40,517 nucleotides of DNA from positions 300,483-340,999 of the forward strand of contig BFEA01000576.1 of the NCBI GenBank assembly GCA_003427395.1. The letters run 5' to 3'. The notes beneath the pieces were generated by a model. The model was given only the letters and a program-made list of their open reading frames with translations. It had not been told where the DNA came from and ran no database searches. This DNA is from Chara braunii. Its lineage: Eukaryota; Streptophyta; Charophyceae; Charales; Characeae. A program made the position numbers and the translations under genes. Positions 32,201 to 40,517 of the stretch are shown one piece after another; positions within the stretch are counted from its first letter, which is position 1; every line of letters begins with the position of its first letter.

Positions 32201-32594
32201 CCTCCGTCTCTCCGATCTTGTCCTGCTTCTCCCTCAGCTTCCCCTCCCTCTCGTTCGCTTTCTCCTCCCTCTCTCTTACCTTCTCCTCACCCTCCCCCAA
32301 CCTCTTCTCCCGCTGACTCAGCCATTCTTCTTTCATCTTGAGCGCCGCCTCCCGCTCCTTCACTGATTCCTTCTCTCTTTTCATTCTTGAGGCTAAGGTT
32401 TTCAATCCTCTTATAATCGATGGCAGCGCGCTTTCCACGAGGAGGATGCGTTCCTTGGCGTCGAAGATGGCCGCAAAGGTGGGCATGCAGAGGTCGCCGA
32501 CGAAAGCCGAGACATCAGCGATGATATCCCCACCGCCGTGATTATCTCTGCTGCCCTCTTCTTTGCCTTCCTCTTCCTCCTCCATCTTCGCCAT
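26193..32594 (-). CDS. COM1: COM1/CtIP/Sae2-type DNA end-resection factor, 2133 aa
   Basis: CtIP/Sae2/COM1 activates MRE11 nuclease to start resection of double-strand breaks. The C-terminal 90 residues match the family closely: YKFVEVVRKKSERELLQGVE, the CX2C of CKSCKKFYDA (Cys2070, Cys2073), SRHRYRY with the DNA-binding RHR motif (2105-2107), and PPSTPEGFWNLGF, where Thr2115 aligns with human CDK site Thr847. Residues about 65-235 are a long Arg/Glu/Lys coiled coil. The middle is low complexity: Gly-rich tandem units (about 300-510), MVDAA repeats (902-957), Ala/Cys-rich DKCRSD-like repeats (992-1165), and a second Gly-rich zone (1626-1692). Arabidopsis and human proteins are about 600-900 residues. 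The start is the first ATG after an in-frame TAA 13 codons upstream. Introns are not evident but cannot be excluded. Confidence 0.9.
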   Translation of the reverse strand: MAKMEEEEEGKEEGSRDNHGGGDIIADVSAFVGDLCMPTFAAIFDAKERILLVESALPSIIRGLKTLASRMKREKESVKEREAALKMKEEWLSQREKRLGEGEEKVREREEKANEREGKLREKQDKIGETEEGVRGMEQKVNQREGRMREEEKRLRESKERLREREARVRELEERVREREQGVRENEERVRKREDSLIVAEEKLKGQKKQVVKEMKFYKTQYVSLLASADFAKNKVSPRTRPAHNNDLSNLEEGRDGRESPSIPIPTQRGRSGSDRSGAAAVDDVPVSPKKANGDRLASSPLSGERRDDEKMGDGSMIGGGGVVGEGGEEGRELGARGGECTPASPLLSRRSWPASSSPSGREERTDEKVGGDDNRMEGGGGGGGGGGGGGRRELGARGGGECTSTSPLLSRPSLPESSLLSGREKRGDEKVGGDGSRIGGGGGGGGGGGGGGGGGGGEGGLELGERGGECASTSPQSRPFSSISGRGEAIVVGGGSLIEAEGDDKIVVDGSGRETSQKGGGDGGGEGRAGVGGKEGNKWPSPCPTDPSSSLSEVEGKGIGEGRCLVHSPPGCTDPDAQQKVNPSAMPARPVGDAAVGMGRALSVSAIGTQPPEQAQKKQSLTHNSSLSTSTSVSTSSSSSSFSSPLNERTVATTTKLAGTHLLPTPHVLVNENKTRVDIVMPAQCQSPSPEQRELASPKNTVSRSCDSKTENGNTNNNANNRNNANENSKNDGSYCGRATKVARIVIPPIVIDEDDDVVEDSDEENGRSERSVDGAKPGGSDQSGGEYGGRSSSLNLTRIEARLNGRDRRTTAGHLLLHQDRSVGDGGKEEHDGGNLSFFPNLAFVPNFLKAYLQRKEEKEESEQMYDKLNEEIRSASYKKQSCCLRSSPLLAPTTVAAAPAAMVAAAMVDEAMVDPAMVEAAMVDAAMVDAAMVDAAMVDAAVVEAVVVEAAMVEEKDDQSAAGIVRKDVRLPCCTEKVSTRAGLLANRAVAANCMPDKTCAVDKHRSDTSAAAAAAAAAGAQCSRHDSLAAATCRLGTDAATCRPSTAAATDKCSSAPPAVDKCKSVISDAADECRSDVSAAAGSCARVGASANKMRIDISADDVKKHNCDTLAGAEECQPDASAIAAVDKGRSDASAIAAAAAAKSRSRSDVSITNHATTMEVCDFAGTGGGHLHRPLSPVHKDPQQVALERTSVNHEEGNQAADGESSRRLAMKEDGRNQAVEGDDSTRRLAMEDQRTTGNDARRSRCSSHIVLAATSVEGKTPAGGRRREPAATKLPSDDGYGGVLESSSIYPPRLPPIQVAADGIDELDGRRSGEEEDDYLDIVIDRKDDTCGLPRGGCLRTTARTIRPSGQLVADGVADAFQFNECKNAFCMDTKGGGGGGGGDPSECCQRGIEVASTVVTLLPPVTNSAQPPSCSLPAEPGPTTGCARGNDAALRANGTVDEVGDPDAGINDSDCTTCLPPNLQQLFGVFHGGAGGGVEEGEGNHRDRWDVTYPSHPTRTILGCPDSQQANDEHSKSVGGGGGEGGNPALGPDSAKIPMDGVADHGAGIYEDDSATCLPPSLQHLFEGEERQAGVHPRLTNTTIPRAEDTCQRDPSASIHLADPSSLVDNERYKVGGGGGGGAGLVEVGGGGGGGGRVEGGGGGGGGGPGRGGRRPFIPPGDPSSVVNDERYKIDGGGEGGGGGGSRGERIDETDLSGGEKGADGVGGADRLGPPPLHLPSNLSNQAEAECFDGPVRRHDDPRTIPLQEIDPPPSLHAGKRAHLRWNEYGYSGAGVREGRRVEKHSLTAKSVPSPRPKWRTTRSRAASPSMPRGAFPSSEKGNTSNRGTSSTSSSRFGKPTIVPILFENANDKLDDPHDDFFNTPLMMMAKDILEQKQNQGQYQDQNPCHNQDQVHNPSHDPSHNQSHSQNLESGCGRLGRESSSTGVCTRGSLSKSFQDAVPVAAAAGAGAASVATVGSKRNRGVVMAGAAAEGGVEDDSPSGDKRRLLLRPLLASESVAKAGVTGGNAARVPEKGGGRDPGRASATSSRKGALGGRPTYKFVEVVRKKSERELLQGVECKSCKKFYDAVWDGKDAGGNEVGSRGRCTHYQEVSRHRYRYVPPSTPEGFWNLGFPDSPQSAED

Positions 32595-32623
32595 AGCTGT
32601 GAGATTTCTGCTCTCGTCAAAGA

Positions 32624-32771
32624 GGCTTTCTTAATTAAGTAAGAAAAATTGACATCAAGTGAGATCTGCTCTCACCTATCTCAATTAACTGACGTAAGGC
32701 TTTCTTAATTAAGTAAGAAAATTGGCATCACGTGAGATCTGCTCTCACCTATCTCAATTAACTGACGTAAG
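32624..32771 (-). promoter_or_regulatory. 74-bp tandem duplication just upstream of COM1
   Basis: Two nearly identical copies (32624-32697 and 32698-32771) lie 30 bp from the start codon. Each contains TTAATTAA, GTGAGATCTGCTCTCAC (a short inverted repeat) and TGACGTAA (CRE/bZIP-like). Copy 2 has CACGTGAG where copy 1 has CAAGTGAG. A shorter third relic overlaps 32599-32620. Promoter function is inferred from position. Confidence 0.6.
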
Positions 32772-32946
32772 TGAGAGAGCAACTCCCCTTGTGAATGAAT
32801 CATAGCCAGAAATGCGCCCAGGTGCTTTCCCGACACGTCCCCCCGCCGACTGCAGAACATGGTCCTGATGGCGCCGCGCCGCCTTTGTCCAGTTGAAATA
32901 CACCCACGGCTCCGGCCGCTCGGTGCCAGTCATCAATTCTTTTTCT

Positions 32947-32978
<32 letters not shown>

Positions 32979-33299
32979 GGATCTTGCCTTTTTTTTTCCT
33001 TCACGGCTTTCTTCTTTTTTTTTTTCCCCTTTCTTCTTTTTTTCTTTCACCAGTTTCTTTTTAGAGCGGGTGGAAAAAACAAATGCCTTTTGTTCTGTAG
33101 CACGAGTTTTTATGTTTTTCCGAGAATATACTAATACATTGCACCAGGACGATAGCTACGGTAGCCCAAATGAAGACACATGTAGCCAATGATTAGCGAA
33201 TCATATGAGTTCAGCGCCAATGAAATACAATTATATATACAAAACCGACGGATCCGATTTTACATGTCAAAAAAAAAGAAACCGTCGAAAAACAAGCAA
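32772..33299. other. No gene; poly(T) tracts
   Basis: A run of 28 T at 32951-32978 and shorter T runs follow to 33055. Lys-rich minus-strand frames here are explained by the A/T runs. Confidence 0.55.
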
Positions 33300-33570
33300 C
33301 AAGAGGGAAGGGGGAAGGGGAAGGGAAGGGGGGAAAAGAGGGGTAAAGGGGAAAGGGGGAAGGTTGGGAAAGGGAAAGATGGGGAAGTGGCGGAAGGGGA
33401 AGGGAAGGGAGAAGGGGAAGGGAAGGAGGGAAGGGGGAAGGGGGAAGGGGGAAGAGGGAAAGAGGGAAGAGGGGAAAGATGGGGAAGGGGGAAGGGGGAA
33501 GCGGGAAGCGGGGGAAGGTGCGGAAGGGAGGGAAGGGGGGGGAAGTGGGGAAGGGGGAAGGGGAAGGTGA
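33300..33570 (+). repeat. Polypurine (GGGAAG)-like tract
   Basis: About 270 bases almost wholly of G and A, dominated by GGGAAG/GGGGAAG with rare C or T. It has many GGG runs, so quadruplex or triplex structure is possible. Long Gly/Lys/Glu frames across it are artefacts. Confidence 0.9.
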
Positions 33571-34867
33571 CGCGGAGGGGGTGTTGGGGAATAGGATGAT
33601 GTAGGAAAACAAGGTGAGAGGGTGGAGAAAGGAAATTATGCGCTATCCATTACGAACTTGAGAAAATGTAGATGGTTTTTTGTTGTTTCGTTGAAGATTC
33701 ATGTTCATTATCAATCAAATAATTTTACCGAGGGCGGGGACCTCACAATTAACCCGTAAACAATAATCATATTGCCACGGACAGCAGGCCAAAAGGGACT
33801 GGATAAAGATTCTGCAGATAATTAATCATGTATATGACCGCGATCAGAGATTAAATACGTGATCGCAAACAGAGACAGATTTGGCATCCGGCGAGGTTTC
33901 ACTACGACTGGTCCGTGCAATATACTAAGTAATAACTAATCATATTAGCGATCAATATACAGTAATAACGAATCGTATTAGCAATCAATATACTAATAAA
34001 TTAATCATCTTATCAGTAATGAAATTCCGAAAAGATGGATGGACGATGCACTACTATTGCGAGCACGGACATGCCGCCACGTCGACCATCAAAGTCGCAG
34101 TCGAACATAGCACATTCGTGTACCGAATGACCGAACGTAGCGGTGAAGGCAGCCAGATACGTTCACAACAATGAACATTGTCAGGTCACAAGGTGTCCGA
34201 CAAGAGATGAAAGCGTAACATAGGAGGACACTTTGCGTGATTACACACACGGGCAAACGACGGTGATGGCTTTCGATCTTCTCGTTTGTCGGATTCATCG
34301 TTTCCAGGCGAGTGAGAGTGAAGGAGAGGGTAGGACGGGCGAGGCCGCCCGCTACACTGTGTGTGTCATTCCTTCACCGAAATCAGCCACGTGGCGTGTA
34401 AGAAGCGCACACGTGACACATCATTCTACCACCGACTACGTGGTAACAATTGAGGTGAGAGAAGATGGCAGGGGGCAGGGATGGATGGCGACCGCCTGCC
34501 CTCCGACGATGCCCGCGGGCGGGAAAGTCCATCAAACTTGGCGGCGCCGAAGTCCGACACTCCGCCGCCAGTCGGACGCGGCCTTCGGCTCATGGCGGGC
34601 CCAGGTCCCAGTCCCATTTGCGCGCGTTTTCAATTTTCAGCCGTAGCCGTCGATCTCCGCAGTCTACCGCCAATGGGAACCGGCCCAGCAGGTCCTCAAA
34701 CTTGAGCCTGAATTGTCTCAGACCGCCAAACGCACCGCGAAAATTTACAAAATCAAGCGCAAAACAGTTTGAATTTTGAAAAATGAATGCGAGTGAAATC
34801 GAGGGCGCGCATCTACAATGACGGCGTCCGACTGACAGACACGGACCGGTAGAATTTGAATTCGAAT
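33571..34867. other. No gene recognised
   Basis: AT-rich to about 34020, then of mixed composition. Frames of up to 137 codons (34233-34646) overlap frames on the other strand and match nothing I recognise. Confidence 0.4.
33919..34021 (+). repeat. Three AT-rich tandem units of about 34 bp
   Basis: Units at 33919-33953, 33954-33986 and 33987-34021, each starting AATATAC and containing a TAATMA...ATTAGC-like core. Confidence 0.75.
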
Positions 34868-35069
34868 TAGATTTCACAGACTGAAATTGACTCCGGGCAA
34901 CCCGGCACGGTTCTTTTCCATTCTCCTTTACGAGGTTCAAAGGCTAGAAACGGAGGTTCGGGGGGTAATAGATTTCACAGACTGAAATTGACTCCGGGCA
35001 ACCAGGCACGGTTCTTTCCAGTCTCCGTTACGAGGTTCAACGGTTAGAAACGGAGGTTCCGGGGGGGTA
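34868..35069 (+). repeat. Tandem duplication of a 101-bp unit
   Basis: TAGATTTCACAGACTGAAAT starts copies at 34868 and 34969. Both continue through CTCCGGGCAACC, GGCACGGTTCTTT and TACGAGGTTCAA to GAAACGGAGGTTC and a G run. Confidence 0.9.
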
Positions 35070-35635
35070 AAGCACCAGTACACCACATATCGGCCCGCGG
35101 GTGTAAGCGCGAAACCCGCAACACTTCGGAGGCCGCCGATTTTTTGTTTCTAGATGAGGCAACGGAGACATTCGAGGACCGCGGGTTGGCCTCTTCCCAA
35201 AAGCGGAAGAAGTGAACGCAGGAAAGGGCAGGACCGGGCGCCGGTAGCGGTTAGCGCTAACGCGCAACTCGCCGCGGCAGTCACGGCGTTTTCGTGGACG
35301 AATCGTCATTTTCTATGTGTTTATGTCGTGCCACTTACCCATCATGGCGTTGACTATGGTGGTAGGGACATGAAGGCTCCCTCTCATACAGAGAGGAAAC
35401 GACTTAAGTTGAAGTCGCGCCTTTCCCCCGCGAGTGGCTCGTGCATCCTGCCTTACCTTTCAGCTCGAGAAGGTGCGGAGTCAGAGACCGAAGAAGCTAT
35501 GGGAGCCCAAAGGTGACTCATGGAACACTCCCAGATGGGAGCTCGGTAACGGAAGCAGCGGACGGCTATTGAGGTATACTCACTCAAGAAATAAGTATTC
35601 TATTTATCGAAGCCTCGGAATATATATCTATATAT
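35070..35635. other. No gene; possible leader of the second LINE
   Basis: No convincing frame. The AT palindrome ATATATATCTATATATAT lies at about 35619-35636, immediately before the LINE-2 open frame. The 5' end of that element could lie anywhere in this stretch. Confidence 0.4.
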
Positions 35636-37757
35636 ATGATTCCTAATCTACACTTAGTGATACTAGGTTTGCTGTTGACGTTGGCCTGCTCTATTCTTAC
35701 GGAACAATCTCACGGTACAGAAATGGCCATGGAAGGGGATGGGATTGTAGGGGGTCGGAAGACTTACACGGAGGAGGAAAAGGAACAGATAAATTCCTTG
35801 ATGGATGCATATTTCAGCGATGGCATAATCCCGAGTGGACTAAATATCGGAGTTTCCACTTTGACCGATGACCTGGCAAGATTTGATCTAAGTGAGGAAT
35901 TCTTCGAATACAACGTGTAGTGGCTTAAAAAACATGCCGTCACGATTCTGTTCCTCAACGTCGCCACCGTCCTCTCCAACAGACTCAAGAAACAGTTGGT
36001 GAGAATTTATGAGAATGCATGGTATGATTGGGGACTGATAGAGGAAGAGGTCAAAAGGGGCCGCTATCAGAGCGAAGGGAAGAATCTCTGCTCTTTTGTC
36101 TCGTCTCAAACAAACGTGATTGAGTGGATGATTCATAAAGAAACTGACCAAATTTATGCGGAGGGGAAAGAATATAAGGTGCAGTTTATGCCGTGGATGA
36201 TGTTAGCTGAGATGAAAACATACAAAGACTTGGCACAGAAGATCTTCTGGGTCAGATGTCCACGAGTTCCACTCCAGCTGATGTCGGCCTTGCTAACTGC
36301 TATTGAAAACACTTTTGGGACAATTATTAAACAGCATCCCACTTAACCTGATGATGAGGAACCAGAGTTGGGAACAGTAAGGTTCGACCTGGAACCCCAA
36401 GCAGGCTCCAGAGTAAAACCACGTTTAGTGGTAGGTATCCCAAACCAAGGGGATTATTATTTTGAGGTAATTTCAGCAAAGACTCCTTGGTGCGGTCCCT
36501 GCAAAACCTTTTACCATGCGGAGACAGACGATTGCTGCCCCGTTAAGGCAGAAGCAGAGCATGACCCTTTTAACGAGGGGGGGGGGGGGAAATCACTCCG
36601 CCAGAACCTCCTTTCTCAGTTTTTGTACCGATGGGAGAAAGTCCGTCGGTGACAGGGTTTCGCCGGTTCTTCTCACAGGGGGACAAGCGCAACAGGAACC
36701 GCAATTGGAAGCAGCAGGGGAGAAGGGGAAACGAGGAAACAACGATTTCTGCAGACAGCAGAAAGACCGATGGTAGTAGAAGACGAGGTGGAAAAGGGAC
36801 GAAGGCAAAGGAAGGCCAGAAAGGGACACGGGACAGGGAGAGAAGGGAACCATCTGAAGAGGACATGGAAGAGGAACTGGAGGATGATGAAGAGGAGGAG
36901 GGGGAGTCCACCTCCAAGATGGCTAAGCGGGCAGTAGGAGTACTAGCGAGAGGAAGGAAGAACAAGAAAGGAAAATCCCCGGAGGCCCGGATGGTCGAAA
37001 GGCCTTGAAATGGGTGTCGAGGAATAACGGGGGTGGAGATGGTTCAGAAGAAGAAGAAGTAGTGAGTGAGAAGAGCTCGGGTGCTGGGAAAATGGACAGA
37101 CACCCTAGATTGATAGATGCGGGCCCGATTGTAACCTTAGGGGTAGAGGATCAGAACATCTCAAAGATCCTGGTTCCCTTAATCCTTGCCAATGCCAAAG
37201 AAGGCATAATGGTAATGTCCAATCTGCTCGCGGACGGAACAATGGAGCTTCCTACGATAAAAGCGGATGGAACTCTGACCGAGTTAGAGATCATTTCCAA
37301 AGTGAAAAGACTGGTTCCAGCATGTCTGAATCTTCGAATGATCTCCTCGCTTCGCGTCGGAGTAGATACTGCCCAAGACCACACTGGACATAGGGTCCGA
37401 CTGTACTATGTGTTTTTGGATGCGCGAATGACTAATCAAATCAAGCAACAGTTGGAGTCACTTGACAAAGGTTGGTTCCCACTGACGTGCCTGAAATCCC
37501 CACTGAACGAAGGACTAGATGCTATCATATTCAAAAGCTGGTTCACCGCTCGTACAATAGCCAAATGGATGTTTCACTCTGGCCAGAGGCAAGTAATGTT
37601 TGATAGATCCCTTGTGGATACATTGAGACTGTCGTGGGAAGAGATGGGGGAAAGTGAGACAGAAGGCATCAGGAGAAGAAAGAAAGGAGAACAGGAGGCA
37701 GAAGATGATGGCCGAATCCAAGGCATTCACGGCGGGGCAGTAGGCCATGCCTCTTAG
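35636..37757 (+). pseudogene. LINE-2 ORF1, broken
   Basis: One frame runs 35636-36590 with an in-frame TAG (35918-35920) and TAA (36344-36346). A G13 run (36577-36589) shifts the frame, and another change near 37005 leads to 37757. The true start may be the Met at about 35726 rather than 35636. A CX2CX4HX5C motif has Cys at 36491 and 36500, His at 36515 and Cys at 36533. The segment before it (KVQFMPWMMLAEM, FWVRCPRVPLQLM) resembles the DUF4283-type module of plant LINE ORF1 (inference). The middle is Lys/Arg/Glu-rich. The final 250 codons form a globular-looking domain I cannot name. Confidence 0.7.
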
Positions 37758-38734
37758 AGGTAAACTCCGCGTTGCAACATGGAACGTTCGCGGTTTATGT
37801 GACACCGGGAAAAACAAAAAAGGAACAGACTAAAAACTTGGCTTCACAAAGAAAACGTCCACATCCTGTGTATTCAGGAGTCCAAGTTAGACGAAGAGCG
37901 AATGCAAAACGATACGAAATGGTGGAGAGGGCCACAATTTTGGGCCCCTGCACGCGGTGCAGACAGCATACAGGGGACGAGGGGGGGGGTGGGAATCCTT
38001 GTTCATAAAGATCTGAAGATTTTCATCCTTGATCAAATGATAGACATCTGGGGGCGCTGAGTTTGGATTAAATTCACCCTAGAAGAAACCACATGGACTG
38101 TAATGTCAGTCTATGCACCAACGGACTACACAGAAAGACTAACCTTCTTTTCGGAATTGCCGAGCCTTTTGCCGGACTCTGAAAATCTGATTATTGGTGC
38201 GGACTGGAACGCAATTCTAAACCCAGGGCTTGATAGCCCTAAAAGGGGACCCATACGAGGGGACTGTAGATTGTTGAACTCACTGATGATCTCCCAAGGG
38301 TTGATTGACGCATACCGGATTTTAGATCCGGAAACTCCCGGGTACACATGGCATGGTTCACAGACCCCCTCGGCGCGTAGAAGACTAATTTTTTTCTTGA
38401 TGAAGGGAGAATCGTGGAACACTTGTACTCGGATTGAAGTCGATACCTCTTCTATATCGGACCACAGTCCGATTATTGCAACTTTCAAAATCACACAGAA
38501 GGAGAAATTCGGCAAATCTTACTTTAAATTAAACACAACCCACCTTGAGGACCCAGATTTTGTTCGCTGGATTCAAAAGCACCTGGAACAGTGGGATGAA
38601 GCCAAGTATCTATTTGAGTCAGAGTCAGATTGGACAGAAGTAGGTATGCGTATTCTACAAGGTTCTTTAAATATTATGTCACAAATAAAGGCTAGACGAA
38701 GAAATGAAGAAGAGAGAAAATTGTTGAAGAATGT
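37747..38734 (+). pseudogene. LINE-2 ORF2, endonuclease part only, broken
   Basis: An ATG at 37747 overlaps the end of ORF1 by 11 bases. APE-type endonuclease motifs appear in order but in different frames: RVATWNVRGL, then CIQESKLDEE, then MSVYAPTD (38103 on), GADWNAILNPGLD and SDHSPI. The usual SRID position reads RRLIFFL, so the conserved Asp is lost. At least two frame changes and two stops lie between 37800 and 38100. The last 20 codons of the open frame to 38795 come from the adjoining repeat. No RT domain. Confidence 0.75.
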
Positions 38735-39574
38735 TGTCGGTGCGAATACCCTTACAAGGGTATCCGCCGTGGTTTTTGCAAGTGACAGAAAATAGTTGTA
38801 ATCTAGAGTTTAAGTATACCGCTCTAAGCGCGGTTGCGTCTGTAATTGCGTTGACTAGGTGGTTGACCACAATAGCGAGTGCGTGGGCGCGCAGGTTTAA
38901 GGCGCGCGTGATTCTTTTATGATATTGATTGTAAGGCCGATCCGGACCTCGGTCGTTTTGCTTGTTGTTATTATTTATTTATTTTTGATTAAGCAGGAAT
39001 TAAGGATATTTTCTTTTGATTGGTACTTATATAAGCAAGCCGGCGCAGGCAAATGGGAGCCGCGCAGCCGGTTGTTGGCCCATAGCGCCGCGCCGCACTG
39101 CCTTGTATGGTACTCCGCGGACGTGGGTCTTAGGCTTGGGCATAGCCCTATAGGTTACGGCATCAGACTACTACTACGGAGGTTCGGGGGTCCAGACCAG
39201 CGGACGCCGGTGCGGAGGCAGCAGAGCATGGTGGAGGGAGCCGAGGGGTTGAGGGGCCCGAAGGGCTATCCCCTTCTGGTTTTGTTGGCAAGCACGGCAA
39301 TGGGCCCGAACCGAGGGACTGGTGGGGTGCCAACAGCCCCACTGTCCCCCGACAGTGCTATATTTGGCTCTATTTTATTTTAAGTGTTTTTATATGATTT
39401 TTTTTAATTGTTATGTTTGGTCCCTTTTAGTGCATCCCGTTCGGGGACGTAAGAAGGCGGTGGGATCACATAGGGTGTATTGTATTCGAAGTGCAATTAC
39501 AAACTATTCTCGGAGGCTGCGTCGGAGCCGCGCCCCACTTTGGCTTGGGACGCGATGTTGTGGGCGGAACGCGG
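38735..39574 (+). repeat. Tandem macro-repeat, unit A (840 bp)
   Basis: It begins TGTCGGTGCGAATACCC and aligns along its length with 39575-40517. Its first 35 bases include the hairpin ACCCTT/AAGGGT, extended on both sides with one mismatch. It carries ATTTATTTATTTTTGATTAA and a TATATAAG box near 39030. No convincing protein. Confidence 0.88.
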
Positions 39575-40517
39575 TGTCGGTGCGAATACCCTTACAAGGG
39601 TATCCGCCCTGGTTTTCGCAAGTGACGGAAAATAGTTTTTGTCTAGAGTTTAAGTATACCGCGCTAAGCGCGGTTGAGTCAGTAATTGCGTTTTGACTAG
39701 GTGGTTGACCACAATGGCGAGTGTGTGGGCGCGCAGGTTTAAGGCGCACGTGATTCTTTTCTGTTGTTGATCGCAAAGCCGGCCCGGACCTCAGTCGCGT
39801 GGCTTGGTGATATTATCATTATTTATTTATTTATTTTTTTGATTAAGCAGGAAATAAGGATATTTTCTTTTGGTACAGTTGACCAAGCCAACGACCCCGA
39901 CCACGGCATCGAAAATGATGCCGCGATTTCGTACAGGGAGCCGGATGTCGTAGATTGGCACGCGGGGTAATTATGGCATAATATAAGCTAGCCGGCACGG
40001 ACACTGGGAGCCGCGCAAAAGCGTCGCGCAGCACCATCTTGTATGGTATTTTGCGGACGTAGGTCTCAGACTTGGGCTTAGCCATTGGACTGACACTACG
40101 AAGGCTCGGGGGTTGAGGTCGGTAGGGCGTCGGCGCAACAACTACAGCGAAGCATCGCGGAAGGAACCGGTGGGGTGGAGGGCCGTCACGGCTATCCCTT
40201 TCGGTTTTGTTTACAGGGGCGGCGACAGGCCTGATTCGCGGGACTGGCGTGGCGCCAGCAGCCCGCTGTCCCCCGGCTCTATGTTTTTATTTTTTTACTC
40301 TAATTCTCTTTTCTTTGTTTTATATATCAAGCCCCGTTTAAGGACGCGAGACCGCGATGGAATCATGTGGGGGTGTGTTATATTCGCAGACTGCCCGAAG
40401 TGCAATTACAAGCTGTTTTGGTGACCACGCCTGAGCTGGCCATGTTTTTATATAATTTTTGTTTACCCGTTTTTCCTAAAACCGCGCCTCGTTTTACCGT
40501 GGGACGTGGTGTAGTAG
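39575..40517 (+). repeat. Tandem macro-repeat, unit B (to window edge)
   Basis: Second copy of the 840-bp unit. It has an extra block of about 100 bp near 39880-39980 that unit A lacks, which makes it at least 943 bp. Its end resembles the end of unit A, so a third unit may follow beyond the window. Confidence 0.85.

Larger units (their letters stand above)
35636..38734 (+). mobile_element. Second LINE, decayed and cut off before the RT domain
   Basis: It has an ORF1 with CCHC-like motif and an APE-type endonuclease in the same order as the LINE at 2221, but diverged in sequence. It ends abruptly at 38734, where an 840-bp tandem repeat begins. The loss is at the 3' side, unlike the 5' truncation typical of LINE insertions, so a later rearrangement or insertion is likely. 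Confidence 0.8.

Noticed and set aside
33189-33612. Gly/Lys/Glu-rich frames of 121-136 codons
   Set aside because: Produced by the polypurine tract.
38735-40517. Two direct repeats read as LTRs of a retrotransposon
   Set aside because: The copies are directly adjacent with no internal region, and no CA-type 3' end or primer-binding site is evident.

Overview
This is nuclear DNA from a eukaryote. It holds one intact host gene, several decayed retrotransposons, many simple and tandem repeats, two runs of N and scattered single N bases. The host gene is a plant-type COM1/CtIP/Sae2 homologue. The retroelements are L1-type LINEs whose ORF1 has a CCHC knuckle, and a Ty3-type Gag. Together with the repeat load these suggest a streptophyte, most likely a charophyte alga such as Chara; that assignment is inference. 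No bacterial operons, CRISPR arrays or rRNA genes are visible.

Layout. 1-2203: anciently duplicated non-coding DNA and a tRNA-like repeat. 2221-13060: one apparently full-length LINE of 10.8 kb, bounded by a 17-bp target-site duplication (2204-2220 and 13061-13077). It has a long repetitive 5' leader, a broken ORF1, a broken ORF2 (endonuclease and reverse transcriptase) and an A-rich tail. 13078-14217: unassigned, with one exon-like open frame. 14218-16373 (minus strand): Gag and the start of Pol of a Ty3-type element. It carries a canonical -1 frameshift site and is interrupted at 14443-14480 by a Nextera adapter junction, an assembly artefact. 16374-19190: non-coding DNA, an array of eight perfect or near-perfect hairpins, and a decayed Ty3 RNase H fragment. 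19191-25721: mostly repeats, including three hammerhead ribozyme motifs at 20961-21497 inside a nested inverted-repeat element.

26193-32594 (minus strand): a single 2133-codon open frame ending in a well-conserved CtIP/COM1 C-terminal domain. Its upstream region contains a 74-bp tandem duplication, and its stop codon lies in a triplicated tRNA-like repeat. 33300-35635: a purine tract and small duplications. 35636-38734: a second, more decayed LINE with ORF1 and endonuclease only. It is cut off by an 840-bp tandem repeat that runs to the window edge.

Only the COM1-like gene looks like a functional host gene. The two LINEs share an architecture (ORF1 with CCHC knuckle, then APE-type endonuclease) but not a family. 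The most unusual items are the hammerhead ribozymes, the Gag-Pol frameshift signal with its downstream hairpins, the hairpin array, and the very large COM1-like protein.
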